Assembly (NCBI GenBank): GCA_012295275.1
Contig: CM022671.1
Span: forward strand, 24,923,822-24,987,821
Source of the DNA: Chrysomallon squamiferum
Lineage: Eukaryota > Mollusca > Gastropoda > Neomphalida > Peltospiridae
Reading direction: 5' to 3'
DNA length: 64,000 bases
The notes under the pieces were generated by a model, which saw only the letters and a list, made by a program, of their open reading frames with translations, had not been told where the DNA came from and searched no databases. The position numbers were made by a program, and so were the translations under genes. Position 1 is the first letter of the stretch. The number at the start of each line of letters is the position of its first letter. Positions 12,667 through 24,747 of this stretch are shown one piece after another.

Positions 12667-15085
12667 TATTTATTTATTTTAATTTTTTGTTTTCAGTGGT
12701 GGATGTGTTTATCCTCCTAGTTTATTTTGGCTGAAATTTCATGACTAGACAAATAAACAGTTCAAGGTTCAGATTTAGCAAGTTTCGCTCTGTTGAAGTA
12801 TTTACTCTCAGACAAAAACGATATCAGTCGTACGATAGTACTGAATGTTGAAAGCAGAGCTCAGTAACATAAAAAGAAAAGCGTGCTGTATTTTGAAGAT
12901 AGGTTCTATTTTGTTTATCGTTTCGAATTCGCAAAATAAATTCTATTTCGTTGTAGTTTCGTTTCGGAAGTTTAAAAATCAGTTTCGCGCTCTCCGAATT
13001 AGAAGTTTATTTTATTATTAGCAAATGTCCATGCTGAGGCAAAAAATAGAAGAAAAAAATAGCAATAATTTCTAAACATACAAAATGCTTTTAGACAATT
13101 TATTTATACACTACAGATGCACTTTAACACAATTCTTTATTCATTATTTATCGTTGTTGCTTAATCTTAAGTTTGAATTCTATTTAATCTAAAAGAAAAT
13201 AATATTAGTATTCACTGTTGGAGGTCTGCTCAGATGGACATTTCGACTGGCAACGATTCCGTTTAGTTTACTCATTTAACAATAAATGAGTCGTTGATTT
13301 ATATCAGGGGTCTTGGATTTCTTGTTGTAGCGTGTGTATGTACTACTGCATGGTCAAAACAGTTTTTATTTCTGGCTTAGAACCAGCGATTTAAATACAA
13401 ATGTCTCTCTGAGCTGTTCTCAAGAGGATACTCAGGCTGTATGTTTAAATTAATGTTTTTATTTCAATATAATTGCGGAATCATGTAATTCGGATATGTA
13501 CTGGGTTGGACAGTGAATTTCACGAAAGGAGATTTAATTATTGTGCTGTATATACTAACCTTCAAAACGAAATGATTTTCATTATAAAGAAAGAAGAAAA
13601 GAAAACCCCCCAAAACTTCGGTCTCGAAATTAAAACCAAGTGTGCGGGGCCCTTGAGCAACGTTTAGAATTATGAAATATTTTCTCAGGTGGAAATATAA
13701 AAGATGATTAAATAAACTGTTAAAAAGACACGCTTTATGAGCTAGACAGATGGCAATGTGTGTGACAAGGATGCAGCTGTGATTAAGAACCTGAAAAATA
13801 AGCTTAGTCTTCTGTCTTAATGTATTAACACCGTTCATGTTTTTAACTCGTAGTGAGACTAATTATTTGATGCGAAGGTAACAAAATACGTAGAAGCTAA
13901 TTGTAATAAACCAGTTCTCTATTTCGAACAATGCTGTTACGAGTATATGAAGCTCATAATTCTAAAACATTATATGGAGAAATATGCTATAAATGATAAA
14001 TAAATTTCTGTTACCGAAGAAAACTGATTTCTTTTTTTCGCGTAATAATTTGAATGGAAGTTTACAAGAAGTTTTTCCAAGTGCTTGATTTTGAAGAAAA
14101 AAAGAATGGCATATTTCTACAAGGTTTTATTGTGTTATAATATTAATCCGTTAAATTTTGTAACCTTTTTAATTTCCTTTTGTTTTTAAAAACATCTTTA
14201 TGCAAGACATACAACTGTAAGTCAAATGATAATAAAATTTATTTTCGAATAAAAATAATAATGAACATTCGATAATACATTTATTTATTTATTGTGAATT
14301 TAATGAAATGTATAATATACATGGTAAGCATGTGTTTCTTGTGCGTATGTTGTGTGTGTGTGTGCTTTGTGTGTGGGTGTGTTTGTGTGTATATTGTGAG
14401 CAAAACATGCGCTTAGTGTATATATACATACACATATATCACGTCAACCTTAACTATGTTAATTGGTGTAATCTAAATATCTATTGTCTATGTACTGAAA
14501 TCTATGAACTTATGTTTCACTGTCTACATCAAGATACATGTATTCACACGTGAAAAACAACGCTAGCTTCTTACTCTTTTCTTTTTCCTTTATTCTAACT
14601 AATTGGGGAGAAGGAAATCATGCTAATTTACTGTAATCTTGCTTCGTGTCAAATATATTTACAATAATACCTTCTCCCACTTGATTAACATACGTCTTCT
14701 GCGTGATGTCCAGTGAGGTGTCCAGAACATGACAAATTAAATATTATTTTCTTTTAACATTAGCAAGGCAAAGTTCTGTTTAACAGAGATCGTATATGAT
14801 ACACTTTTGTAAATTTATCTCTGTATATAATTGATATACCAGAGAGAAACTCTATATGGCTTTGCAAGTGTAAAGAAATAACTCTGTCTACTGAAGAAAA
14901 CAGGTAACTGTAAATCAATGAAAAGTGAAACTAGATTAGAAAAAATATTTGAGTAATCAGGATATTTCCATTCTAAGATACTTTAACATCAGTAAAAAGG
15001 TGGAAAATTACCTGCATTTTCACCGTTTCACAAAAGGAAAACAAAACAAAAAAAGAAAAAAGGGAAAAAACTTTCGATAACGAAT

Positions 15086-16021
15086 ATGGCCAATAACGAG
15101 ACTAATACATCCATGGTGATTCCCATGCATATTCTAGGAGCCAGTACTTTTATTCTTGCTTGGGGATTTTCAAGTAACATTTTCATGCTGTCGGCTCTGG
15201 TTAAGTCGAAGATGACCCGCGATATCATAGGTCAGTTCATGGTCAATGAAATATTCGCGGACATGTCTTTGCATCTGAACACTGTTGTATTTCTTATTGT
15301 CAGCTTCTACACTCCAGAACTAATGTTTGGAATGGCTTTAGTTGTCGCCTTCGCGGGTATCAAATGTTTTTCTCTGATGGGGTTAAGCATCGTCCTCTGC
15401 ATTGCCGTGTGTGATCCATTCAGATATCAAGTGCACATAACTGTGAAAAAGGTTAAAATATGTCTGGCGACAACCTGGTTCTGGATTCCCTTGGCGCTGT
15501 GTTACGTATATCTTGAAGGAACATTTTACAGAATTAATGAATTTTCTAACAGACTCGATCCCAACTACACAGCCGATAACTGGTGGGTTGGAGTTCTTAA
15601 TTTGTCAACCGTCATCGGCATCCCTTTCGTTGTAATCACGACCTGTATGGTTAAAATAGCCAAACACCAGAATGCTGCCATTTTGAACAACTGCAACAAC
15701 AGTCGAGTAACTGAAAGCAAAATTCGCTTGGCTAAGTTAAACACGGGTGTTTTCATTCTGTACGTTTTGTCTCAGTTTCCCTTTCACATTGTTCTTTCTC
15801 TGCATGTCATTAATCCTTTTATACTGGCGACTGGAGTTTTCTTTTACTTAATGTATCCCTTGATGAAACTCTTGCTCTATCTGGCCTTGATGAGAAATTT
15901 CAGACGTGCAGCAGCGCAGATGTGTGGATGTGGAAAAACAAACGTGAAGAGATTGGATCGTTCCGGGACAAGTGTTTCGACGGTAACAAAAAGCTGTGCG
16001 TCTTTAGTAACAGTTAAATAG
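15086..16021 (+). CDS. Atypical 7TM receptor (clade 1-like), intact
   Basis: Intact single-exon frame of 311 residues, predicted to be a plasma-membrane seven-helix receptor. The short N-terminus has a sequon (NET). Approximate helices are TM1 17-39, TM2 49-72, TM3 80-109, TM4 124-143, TM5 170-193, TM6 219-240 and TM7 248-268. N31 (1.50), D59 (2.50), W131 (4.50), P180 (5.50), P232 (6.50) and Y265 (7.53) are present. The DRY position reads V103-L104-C105, the CWxP position reads SQFP, and NPxxY is replaced by K261-LLLY. ECL2 has N160-Y-T and NWWVG. No Cys sits at 3.25 or in ECL2. The tail has Cys near 280-282, possibly palmitoylated. The NNCNNSRVTESKIRL segment groups it with the 9.5 kb locus. 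The shared promoter module was not found upstream. Ligand unknown; a chemosensory role is only inferred. Confidence 0.9.
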   Translation: MANNETNTSMVIPMHILGASTFILAWGFSSNIFMLSALVKSKMTRDIIGQFMVNEIFADMSLHLNTVVFLIVSFYTPELMFGMALVVAFAGIKCFSLMGLSIVLCIAVCDPFRYQVHITVKKVKICLATTWFWIPLALCYVYLEGTFYRINEFSNRLDPNYTADNWWVGVLNLSTVIGIPFVVITTCMVKIAKHQNAAILNNCNNSRVTESKIRLAKLNTGVFILYVLSQFPFHIVLSLHVINPFILATGVFFYLMYPLMKLLLYLALMRNFRRAAAQMCGCGKTNVKRLDRSGTSVSTVTKSCASLVTVK

Positions 16022-17481
16022 CACAGAACCGATCGACTGATGGACAAAGAGATGAAGAAAGGTTATGTAGAATCAGATACACAGAGAAAAAAAGACTGAC
16101 AGATACAGAAGTATAGACAGAGAGAGATAAAACATTTTAGCTATGTAAAAAGAAATATAGAGTTGACAGTTTTATCCCAAACGAACCGAGAATTATCCAT
16201 ATAATGAAATGGATTGGAAAAAAAAATTAATATTATATTAGGAGTTGTAGCATATCAAATATTTTAATCAGTTTTATTTTATTTTATTTTTTATTTTATT
16301 TTTTTTTATTTAAAAGCTGCTTTACGGTAAATATGATAACTTAGAGCTGCAACATAACATTATGAACATTTTACTCTCCTTAATACTTATTTTATTTTTG
16401 AAAAGTATATATATACACACACACGTAGACACAGACATATCTCCTAACAATTCTTCTGAATATAAATAACAGTATTTTAAAGATTTTCTTCTCAGAACAA
16501 ATAAAATATAATATCATCCGATTTTAGTAAATGTATGTAAAATGACATTTTGCTAGTTTTAGTTATTCGAAAACGATGTCTGAAATGATGCAAATGTCAC
16601 TGAATTATTAAAACTCTAAATGAAGTTATTGCTTTTTTAAAGAGGCACTCAACTGCGCACAGGGGATTTATGAAGAATATGTATAATAACTAAAATCACT
16701 TTTCATTAGACGTTTGTTGTATTGATGATTGCATTTATATGTATATAAATGTGTATATATATGTTTGTATGTGTGTGTGTGTGTGTGTTTTTGTTTGTAT
16801 GTTTGAATGTATGTTTTATTTAACTATATGTATGTATTTATGCATGTATATAATATATATGCATGTATGAATATATGTATTATATATATGTATGTGTGTA
16901 TCTATACATTTATGTATGTATGTATGTATGTGTATGTTTTTGTTTGCCCGAAACAATAAAGAGAACATCCAGATGAGAAAACTTCGTTGAATTAAATGAT
17001 AATAAGACGTATATTTCTTAAAACTGCATTGTATACTTCACTTCAGACTGGAGATATTGTCAGACATTTGTTTGTAGTTTAAATATATATACGATGTATA
17101 AATGTTGCGAAACACACAAACCAGCGATTGGCAGGATCGCAGTGTTTGAGTGCAGCAAGTGTCATTAAAATACAGAGTTTTTTTTTCGTATGTTATCACT
17201 ATATATTGTATGTCGTTCTCAGTTTCTGTCTGGATAAAAAAAAAAAAAATGATATGTTTTACAAGCCAAAGTATGATTAGACAGTTATTTTATATTTTCA
17301 CTAGCAGCAAATGAACAATAAGTCGACAGCATAAGAGCCTAGTCAACAAAATCTCCGCTGACTATGCCTTCATATAAACTAAATGATTACGTAGGTTTTA
17401 TTATTATTATTATTATTACTATTATTTATTATTTATTATTATATATTTATTTATTTATTTATTTATTTGTTTGTTTATTTG

Positions 17482-17532
<51 letters not shown>

Positions 17533-18418
17533 TATTGTTGTTGTTGTTGTTGTTATTGTGATTGTTGTTGTTGCTGTTGATTTGAAAAAGATAAAATAAC
17601 TCACATGATTTTTTAAAGGTTGCAGTGGTACTTAAATGTAAGTAAAGACGAACGTTTAAACACTTACGATAGCCTCTTTGACCCTAGACGAGAGAACGTT
17701 GTGTACGCTAAACCAGATTAGTGAAATTCGCTTTATAATCCGTCTGAGTTTCCGGACGTGTTTGACCGGTATAGCGGTAAACTAGCTATCTGTCGACTTA
17801 TTTTTATATAATAATATGAAAAGATATCTTGATTTAATTGCCACAGTGTATGTGGTTTTTCGTAATTATCAACATTAAGAAAAGAGAAAGCACCTATGAC
17901 AGTGCAGTTATAGAACAGCAAAGATAATAGAACTGGTATGAAATTTTCCTTTTATTAATTAATAGAGTTGGTAACACTAATAATAAAATTAATTACTGGC
18001 ATCTTATTATATTATATTACAATATATTATATTATATTATATTATATTATATTATATTATATTATATTATATTATATTATATTATATTATATTATATTAT
18101 ATCATATCATATTTTGTTATATTACATTATATTATATTATATTATATTATATTATATTATATTATATTATATTATATTATATTATATTATATTGTATTGT
18201 ATTATATTATGCGAAAGAAAAAGAAATTCATTATGAAATATATTTCCTACATAATGAGCACAAAATAAAATAAAATAAAATAAAATAAAAATTTCAGTTA
18301 TACATACTGCCAGCAGTTTCCTACGAAGTTGAAATTACAGCAGTGAAGTTTACTCTATACAAATGATTATTTAGCCAATAATAACTCTAGTAAAAACTTA
18401 CCTATATTATACTCCTGT
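16022..18418. other. Intergenic, microsatellite-rich
   Basis: No gene can be supported. It contains TATG/TGTA-rich DNA at 16735-16945, ATT and GTT trinucleotides at 17398-17580 (which produce poly-Leu/Ile frames), and an ATTAT pentanucleotide array described separately. Confidence 0.6.
18003..18210. repeat. (ATTAT)n pentanucleotide array
   Basis: About 200 bp of nearly perfect 5-bp ATTAT units with a few interruptions (ATCAT, TTGTT). A short AAAAT pentamer run follows at 18264-18290. Confidence 0.95.
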
Positions 18419-18495
18419 TGTCAATCAACATTCTTCACAAAACAGTTATAAATGTTAACCAATGACAAGCGAGATGGACGTAAACTAATAAAAAA
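18419..18495 (+). promoter_or_regulatory. Shared receptor promoter module (18.8 kb gene)
   Basis: TGTCAATCA at 18419-18427 (PBX/MEIS-PREP-like), TTAACCAATGA with the CCAAT box at 18459-18463, and a weak TATA-like TAATAAAAAA at about 18486. Spacings are 31 and about 22 bp. The module is about 310 bp upstream of the receptor ATG and matches the layout at 23351, 35206 (minus), 38841 and 48952. Confidence 0.75.
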
Positions 18496-18802
18496 TAAAA
18501 TTAATGCAACTACATTTCGCTTACGTAATATAAATTATGTGCTGCACAGTTGGTGACAGTCATTACTGTTGTAAATGCTAGAATGAAAAAGAACAAAAGA
18601 AAAAAAAAAAAAAAAAAACATAAGGCGAAAGTTTTGATTGAAATTTTTTCTGACGTTTGATGGCTGAAGTAGTAACTAGAAGTATAGATTGTGGCCTTTT
18701 GTTGTGGAGAATATTCAGTAATTCTTCAACATAACTGTGATTTGTAACATAGGCACTAACGCGTGAAAATAATCTTATAATATTTCTAAAGAGGAAGTTA
18801 CC

Positions 18803-19774
18803 ATGACGGTGAACATATCGAATACCTCTGATCTCATACCTCCTTTAGGAGCGAGTTGTTCTGTGATACTGTGGGGATTTTCAAACAACATCTTCATTCT
18901 GATGATTCTTGTAAAATCCAGGATGGTTTTCGGTGTGATCGGCCACTTCATGGTTAACGAGGTTATTGCCAGCATGTTGCTGCATTTAAACACTGCGACT
19001 CTGCTAATCGCTAGTTACTATGCTTCACATGTAATATTTAACATGGCGTTAGTGCCTGCCTTCTCATCGGTAAAATGTTTTACCATGATGGGGTTAACCA
19101 TCGCTCTGTGCATTGCTATATGTAACCCTTTGAAATATCATATCCATATCACAAAGACGAGAGTGAAAACATATTTGGCAGTAATATGGCTGTGGGTTCC
19201 TGTTGTGTTATGTTTCATATACTTGGACGGGACATATTTTGAGTTCAATGAACAGTCGAAAAGACCTGATCCCAGTTATACTTCAGAGAACTGGTGGGTT
19301 GGGTTAATTAATTTATCCGGCGTAGTTGCTGTTCCTTTGATTGTAATCACTGCATGTATGATAAAAATAACCAGACATCAAAATGCAGCAGTTTTAACCA
19401 GCTCTTACATTAAGAGGACGACAGAAAGCAAAATTCGTTTGGCTAAGTTAAACACGATAGTTTTCATTTTGTACATCTTGTCGTACTTACCATTTCACAT
19501 CGTTTTGTCGCTTCACATTGTGGACGCTGTAGCTTTTGGATGCATGGCTTTTCTGTATTTCATCTACCCGTTGTTAAAACTGTTTGTTTATTTAGCTTTG
19601 ATGCGAATATTCAGGACCACTGCAGTAAACATTTGTTGTTTTGGTTGTAGAAATAAAACAAACGACGATACATCAAATGTTCTTAGAATAACAGCAAAAT
19701 CGGCTGAAAACAAAGATTTCCAAGATATTCGAATGGTCGTTAGCAGAGGAAAAGAGCAACAAGGCACGAATTAA
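18803..19774 (+). CDS. Atypical 7TM receptor (clade 2), intact
   Basis: Intact single-exon receptor of 323 residues. The N-terminus has sequons (NIS, NTS). TM1 carries SNN29, with N at 1.50. The TM2 motif is VIAS57M, so the otherwise conserved D2.50 is Ser here. The DRY position is A101-L102-C103 before ICNPLKY. TM4 has W129, TM5 has P178 and TM6 has YLP230. TM7 reads IYPLLK259LFVY263, giving Lys at 7.49. ECL2 contains DPSYTSENWWVG; the usual N-Y-T is S-Y-T, so that sequon is lost. The tail is Cys-rich (ICCFGC). The promoter module lies about 310 bp upstream. A possible polyadenylation signal (CAATAAACG) sits near 19942. No tissue or ligand can be inferred beyond a likely chemosensory-type family. 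Confidence 0.92.
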   Translation: MTVNISNTSDLIPPLGASCSVILWGFSNNIFILMILVKSRMVFGVIGHFMVNEVIASMLLHLNTATLLIASYYASHVIFNMALVPAFSSVKCFTMMGLTIALCIAICNPLKYHIHITKTRVKTYLAVIWLWVPVVLCFIYLDGTYFEFNEQSKRPDPSYTSENWWVGLINLSGVVAVPLIVITACMIKITRHQNAAVLTSSYIKRTTESKIRLAKLNTIVFILYILSYLPFHIVLSLHIVDAVAFGCMAFLYFIYPLLKLFVYLALMRIFRTTAVNICCFGCRNKTNDDTSNVLRITAKSAENKDFQDIRMVVSRGKEQQGTN

Positions 19775-20313
19775 CTAAACTAATTGTAGCATCACGGTGT
19801 TTATTTATTAGAAGAACGGTCATAACGGAGGAGTATAAATTATGTCCTGTATTCTGCGTGTTGGCTACTGGAATAAATCATGACACATGGATGAAAAACA
19901 GAGACGGAGTCAAAATAAAGTTAATAATGACAAAATATTTCAATAAACGTGTTTTAGACAGAATTTCATAGAATTCATTATTACAAGATAATACTCTTTT
20001 GTAATACCTTAAACTGTTAATAAACGTATTTATTCGAGTGTTTTATTTTCAGTGACTGGAATTTGTGACATAATGTTAGAAAGCGGTAGGTGTTTGATTT
20101 TTGTAAGTGTAGTCGTTTTTTTTTTAATGCTTTTTGTATGTACAGTTATAGGTGAAGTAATATTTTATTTTATCATATTTTGTAATTACAACATTAAATT
20201 TGTTAGTTATGATAATGCTACAGCTGCTTTAATAAGTAAGGACATATTTCGATTTAAGTCATAAACATTACAGCTTTGTAGCTACGTGATAATAATAATA
20301 ATAATAATAATAA

Positions 20314-20346
<33 letters not shown>

Positions 20347-20616
20347 GAAGAAAACTACATACATACATACATTCAACAATACAAACATACAAAAGCTGTA
20401 TAATTTTATTTCATTGTTAGTTATTGATTAATATTTTGTTGATGCATTCTTACATAAATTGTTTACTCGGCTTGTTGTTGCTGTAGTTATTGTCGTTACA
20501 ATAGTTATGAGTATGTGAATGCAATATTTAAAATCACTATTCAAAAAGTAAACTGTATATAAATTTTATACTGCTTCAAATAATTGTTTTGGTTTTGTGG
20601 ACACTATTCTTTTGAA

Positions 20617-20650
<34 letters not shown>

Positions 20651-20943
20651 TGACAATAATAACACAAATACGTCAAAAGGAATGGGTATTTTTGCTCTTT
20701 TTGGGACATAATTTGCGTTAAGAAGTGTAATAAAGCAATTATTTGCAAAACTGGAAAATGATAACTAATATCTACTAAACAACGTCACAGCAAGAAAGAA
20801 ATGGTTGCCTTTAGACGGGGGTCTGACCTTTCATTTTACTTCCTTATTTTATTAAGTTTTATTAATCATACTGCCCATTCAGGTGCACGAAATATTTTAA
20901 TTTTGTTATGTGTAGCACCATAGTTTTATATATATATAACTAT

Positions 20944-20983
20944 GTAATCATTTTGTTTATTAGCTGAATGTATGTTTATATAA

Positions 20984-21021
<38 letters not shown>

Positions 21022-21048
21022 CTTTCAGCTAATAAACAAAATGATTAC
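20944..21048. repeat. Perfect 24-nt inverted repeat with TA-rich loop
   Basis: The arm at 20944-20967 (GTAATCATTTTGTTTATTAG and on) is the exact reverse complement of 21025-21048. The loop of about 57 nt is mainly TA dinucleotides. It could extrude a cruciform or be the remnant of a foldback or MITE-like element. Confidence 0.85.
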
Positions 21049-21224
21049 GTGTAATATGAAAAAAAAAATAATAATAAGTCTCAGATTTTCACAAATTATT
21101 TAAACCCCAAGTAAATTAAGAGTTTTAAATCTGAAAGAAAGAAAAAGGGAATTAAAAAAAAAAAATACTAATTAGTTACACGTAATATTGCTACACTAAT
21201 ACTTTCGAATTTAATTCTGTTATT

Positions 21225-21345
21225 ATTAATCACAGACGTTTTTATTCTAGGATGTGTTTTTGTTGTAATGTAGATTTTTCCATTTATTCAGATTAAATCC
21301 TTTGATCTGTTTCTTATGTACTCTCTTATGTGGACTTTTACATTT
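21225..21345 (+). repeat. Shared receptor 3-prime block, copy near 21.3 kb
   Basis: Contains the family core: an ACGTTTTTATTC-type start, GTTGTAATGTAG, CATTTATTCAGATTAAATCC, then TTTACATTTGAA. Related copies lie at 26585, 31655 (minus), 42580, 52070 and 59865. It is about 1.5 kb downstream of the 18.8 kb receptor, in the same orientation. Confidence 0.75.
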
Positions 21346-22420
21346 GAATTACGTGGCATTTTTCTTTTTCAAGATCTTATAATTTGTCGTTTTGCTTTTC
21401 CATTGTTACTGTAATCCGTAATCCATATTGACGAACGTAATTAACCCAGTAATGCAGCAGTTCAAAGAGTATTTGTCTGTCATCAGTTAGTGCTAACAGC
21501 AAACCAATAAGAAAATGTCTGTCTGGAAATAAAAAATAAATAATAATGATAATAAAAGATAAACTGTGCACAAGAAAAAATAAATAATAATGACAAGAAA
21601 AGATAAACTGCGCACAAGAAAAAATAAAGCAATAATGATTGTTCTTTTTTGCATACATGCCTACATACATACATAAGTACGTACATAAGAACATACATAC
21701 ATACATACATACACATAAATTAACTTATTATTTTTCATAATAGATACGGATATTTTAACAGGCAAATAAAACAAACAACATAAGATAAGACATTATAACC
21801 TTAAATCATTTACGTGTGCATATATATTTGTATGCATGTATGTATGTGTATGTAATGTTTATACATGTAAAACTGATTGTATTTACGAACGTACATGTAC
21901 ACTATGTTCTTATATACCTACTAAGTCCGACAAGCTATCAGTGGATAATGAAAAATACATTTCTTGAGATGTATGGCTAATCTTTGATTCTGATGGCTGA
22001 GAAGAATTATGACGGCCAGACTGTTTAACCACTTTTATAAATAATTAGGTAAAAATGTCCATGCTTGGATCTACAAGGTTTTATATCTCACAGTACTAAT
22101 GCTCACGATCTACTGGGAGTAAGATCGCTCTCAAACCTTAAAGTTAGTCTCGAATTTTGTCAAAACAAGCTATGCACTTTGTTAAATGATGTTATGATAA
22201 AGTTATCTAAAAGGTGAGTGTGTAATGGGGCGCAATCTCATATGTCCTTGTTTATAAACTGTTCGTATCTGTCAAGTAAAAAAAAAAAAAAAAAAAAACA
22301 GAGGACACATGTACATGGCCTCGATACTTTGAAAATATTGTTTATTAATAGGTTACGACATTATTTAAACATTTTCACATATGTAAATTAAATTTTACTA
22401 TTTCTGTATTTTATTTGTGT

Positions 22421-22421
22421 A

Positions 22422-22454
<33 letters not shown>

Positions 22455-22462
22455 TGGTGTGG

Positions 22463-22498
<36 letters not shown>
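22421..22498. repeat. (GT)n microsatellite
   Basis: GT dinucleotide tract with one GGTGTGGTT interruption. Confidence 0.95.
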
Positions 22499-22503
<5 letters not shown>

Positions 22504-23237
22504 GAATTTACGTGACTAAATATTTCATTTAATCTAAATCTAGGCTCATTGCGCGTAAATAAACATCACCAATTTCAGCTTTCACTTCTTTTTTTCTTTT
22601 TTAAACTTCCGCGTACAGTATTATTTACAAGAATAATTTTATAACATTAATTTACGTGTCTAAATATTCCATGATAGTATACCTAGACTAAATAATACCA
22701 TTAAGAAAAAAATGTATAATTTTCCCAAGTTTCGGTTTTCGTTTGTTCTAATTTTCAAAAATAGCTTATTAAAGGTTTCTAAACGTAGCTAATTGCCAGC
22801 ATAAAAGTCTGTAAGCAGTTTCTTCTTATAGACAAAACATTAATTAATTTGTTTCCGAAGCAGAATGATTTATTCATATCATAAACTGTCTGTTTTAACA
22901 AACTTTCATGTATTAAAAAATGTATATGCTTTAGTTCATATCCATTTAAACTGAAGAAGGTAAACAACTAAAACAGTTTCATCACTGTTAATTTTTTTTA
23001 ATAAAGACCGAATGCTCTTTTTATATAAATATGTAAAGTAGATATGATGTTATATAATTTAACGCTGGACTTAAAACACTTTATTTGCGTAGACAGATTC
23101 TCTCGTATTCAGTATCGACAAAACGTTCTTACGTATATGATAGAAATCAATAAAAAAAAAGAAGAAGAAGAAAGGGAAATAAATAGCAATTTTACTACTA
23201 ATAATAATGGTTATAATAATAATAATAGTAATCATAA

Positions 23238-23268
<31 letters not shown>

Positions 23269-23350
23269 ATAGATAGATAAATAATTATAGACTTGTTTCT
23301 TCATATTGAAATAATTATAGATGGAATTACAAAGAAACACTGGCTCTAGA

Positions 23351-23450
23351 TGTCAATCATAATTCTTGACAAAATCAGTTTATCCATTAACCAATGATAA
23401 GCGAACTGGTGCATGAATATATAAAGAAGTAAAGTACATCGCATTTCTCA
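23351..23450 (+). promoter_or_regulatory. Shared receptor promoter module (23.8 kb gene)
   Basis: TGTCAATCA at 23351-23359, CCAAT at 23391-23395 within TTAACCAATGA, TATA box ATATATAAAG at 23418-23427, and a GCATTTCTCA start-site-like block at 23441-23450. The element order and 31- and 22-bp spacings match the 18.4 kb copy. The start codon lies about 355 bp downstream of the TATA box. Confidence 0.85.
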
Positions 23451-23778
23451 TAATATACTCAGTTTCGTAACATATTTAACAGGCTAGAACAAAACCTTAC
23501 AAGTGCAGAAAAACCACTTCATTATCATTAATACATTATTAACTAACACGGAATTTTTTTAAAAGAACAATTTTCATCGCATGTACTCTTACGGAGAACA
23601 TAACCGTCGGACACACTGAAGGAATATGTTAATATTTGATAGCATCTTTGGTAAAGGATTAATAAATATTTTAATTTAACCAGCAAATACTTAATTATGC
23701 ACAGTGTAAAATCAAAGAGTTCAGAATTTGTTCTGTGATTCGCGAAAAACAAACACGAACTGTGAAGAGGAACTGAAT

Positions 23779-24747
23779 ATGACACCAAACGTGACTAATG
23801 CATCCGAAACAATACCTTTGGGTTTAATAGGAGGAAGTGTCTCGGTCATGATATGGGGAGTGTCGAACAACATCTTTATACTGATGATTCTGGTAAAATC
23901 GAAGATGTTTTTTGGAGTCATAGGCCAGTTCATAGCTAACGAGGTTCTAGCTGATATGGTTTTACATCTGAACACGGCAGCGTTTCTAATCGCTAGTTTC
24001 TACACGTCGAAATTATTGTTTTCTATGGCTTTCGTCGCCGCCCTGGCTTCCATTAAAAGTTTTTCTATGATGGGGTTAAGCATATCTCTCTGTGTTGCTG
24101 TGTGTAATCCTATAAGATACCACATACATATTTCTGTGAGACGAGTGAAGATTTACTTGGCGACGACGTGGCTGTGGGTTCCCGTGGCGTTGTGTTACAT
24201 CTATCTTGAAGGTTCATTTTACAAGGCGAACCAACGTTTGAAAAAACTGTTTCCCAATTACACTCGTGACAACTGGTGGGTTGGTGCATTTAACATGACG
24301 GGCATAGTCGTGATTCCTTTCATTGTAATCACATTCTGTATGACAAAAATAGCCAGACATCAAAGTGCTGCAGTTTTAGCCAACTCTTACCTCAAGAGGA
24401 CAACGGAAAGCAAAATTCGCTTGGCTAAGTTAAACACGATAGTGTTCATTCTGTACGTCTTATCTCACGTTCCGTTTCACATCGTTTTCTCGCTTCACGT
24501 TCTCGAACCAGTTGTCTTTGGAACCATGACTTTCATTTACTTCATCTATCCACTGATGAAACTCTTTGCTTATTTGGCTTTGATGAACATTTTCAGACGC
24601 ACAGCAGCAAAGATTTGTTATGGCGTTTGTACGAATAAAACAAGTGGAGGCAATGTTTCCGACCACACGACAATAACAGCGGAACCGGCTACAAGTCGAG
24701 ATATTCATGAAGATGTTGACCTGTGTGTTGGTAAGACAAGAAATTGA
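23779..24747 (+). CDS. Atypical 7TM receptor (clade 2), intact
   Basis: Intact single-exon receptor of 322 residues from the ATG at 23779. An in-frame ATG at 23728 would add 17 charged residues that sisters lack, so I prefer the inner start, which aligns with theirs (MTPNVTNASE). N31 (1.50), D59 (2.50), W131, P180 and P232 are present. The DRY position is S103-L104-C105, followed by AVCNPIRY. TM6 reads LSHVP and TM7 reads IYPLMK261LFAY265. ECL2 has N160-Y-T and DNWWVG. The C-terminal tail has Cys residues (ICYGVC), then a Thr/Ser-rich and acidic stretch. NSYLKRTTESKIRLAKLNT in ICL3-TM6 marks clade 2. The promoter module is upstream and the shared 3-prime block is about 1.8 kb downstream. Ligand unknown. 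Confidence 0.93.
   Translation: MTPNVTNASETIPLGLIGGSVSVMIWGVSNNIFILMILVKSKMFFGVIGQFIANEVLADMVLHLNTAAFLIASFYTSKLLFSMAFVAALASIKSFSMMGLSISLCVAVCNPIRYHIHISVRRVKIYLATTWLWVPVALCYIYLEGSFYKANQRLKKLFPNYTRDNWWVGAFNMTGIVVIPFIVITFCMTKIARHQSAAVLANSYLKRTTESKIRLAKLNTIVFILYVLSHVPFHIVFSLHVLEPVVFGTMTFIYFIYPLMKLFAYLALMNIFRRTAAKICYGVCTNKTSGGNVSDHTTITAEPATSRDIHEDVDLCVGKTRN

Larger units (their letters stand above)
10396..15085. other. Intergenic region with satellite and CA repeats
   Basis: No gene can be supported. It holds poly-A-rich DNA at 11060-11180, a 28-bp minisatellite (11483-11998), a CA tract (12117-12228) and an ATT/TTTA tract (12629-12680). Frames at 13464-13838 (both strands) and 14308-14553 have no recognisable domains. 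The TGTCAATCA-CCAAT promoter module of the neighbouring receptors was looked for upstream of the 15086 start and not found. Confidence 0.55.
19775..23350. other. Intergenic between clade 2 receptors
   Basis: No gene can be supported. It contains an AAT/AAG trinucleotide tract (20289-20345), a 24-nt inverted repeat around a TA tract (20944-21048), the shared 3-prime block (21225-21345), a CATA tetranucleotide tract (about 21650-21716), a GT tract (22421-22498) and an AAAT tract near 23236-23270. Confidence 0.6.

Noticed and set aside
15086-16021. Opsin, because of the Lys in TM7
   Set aside because: By alignment to Y7.53 the Lys is at 7.49, not at the retinal-binding 7.43, and the opsin TM3 and ECL2 features are missing.
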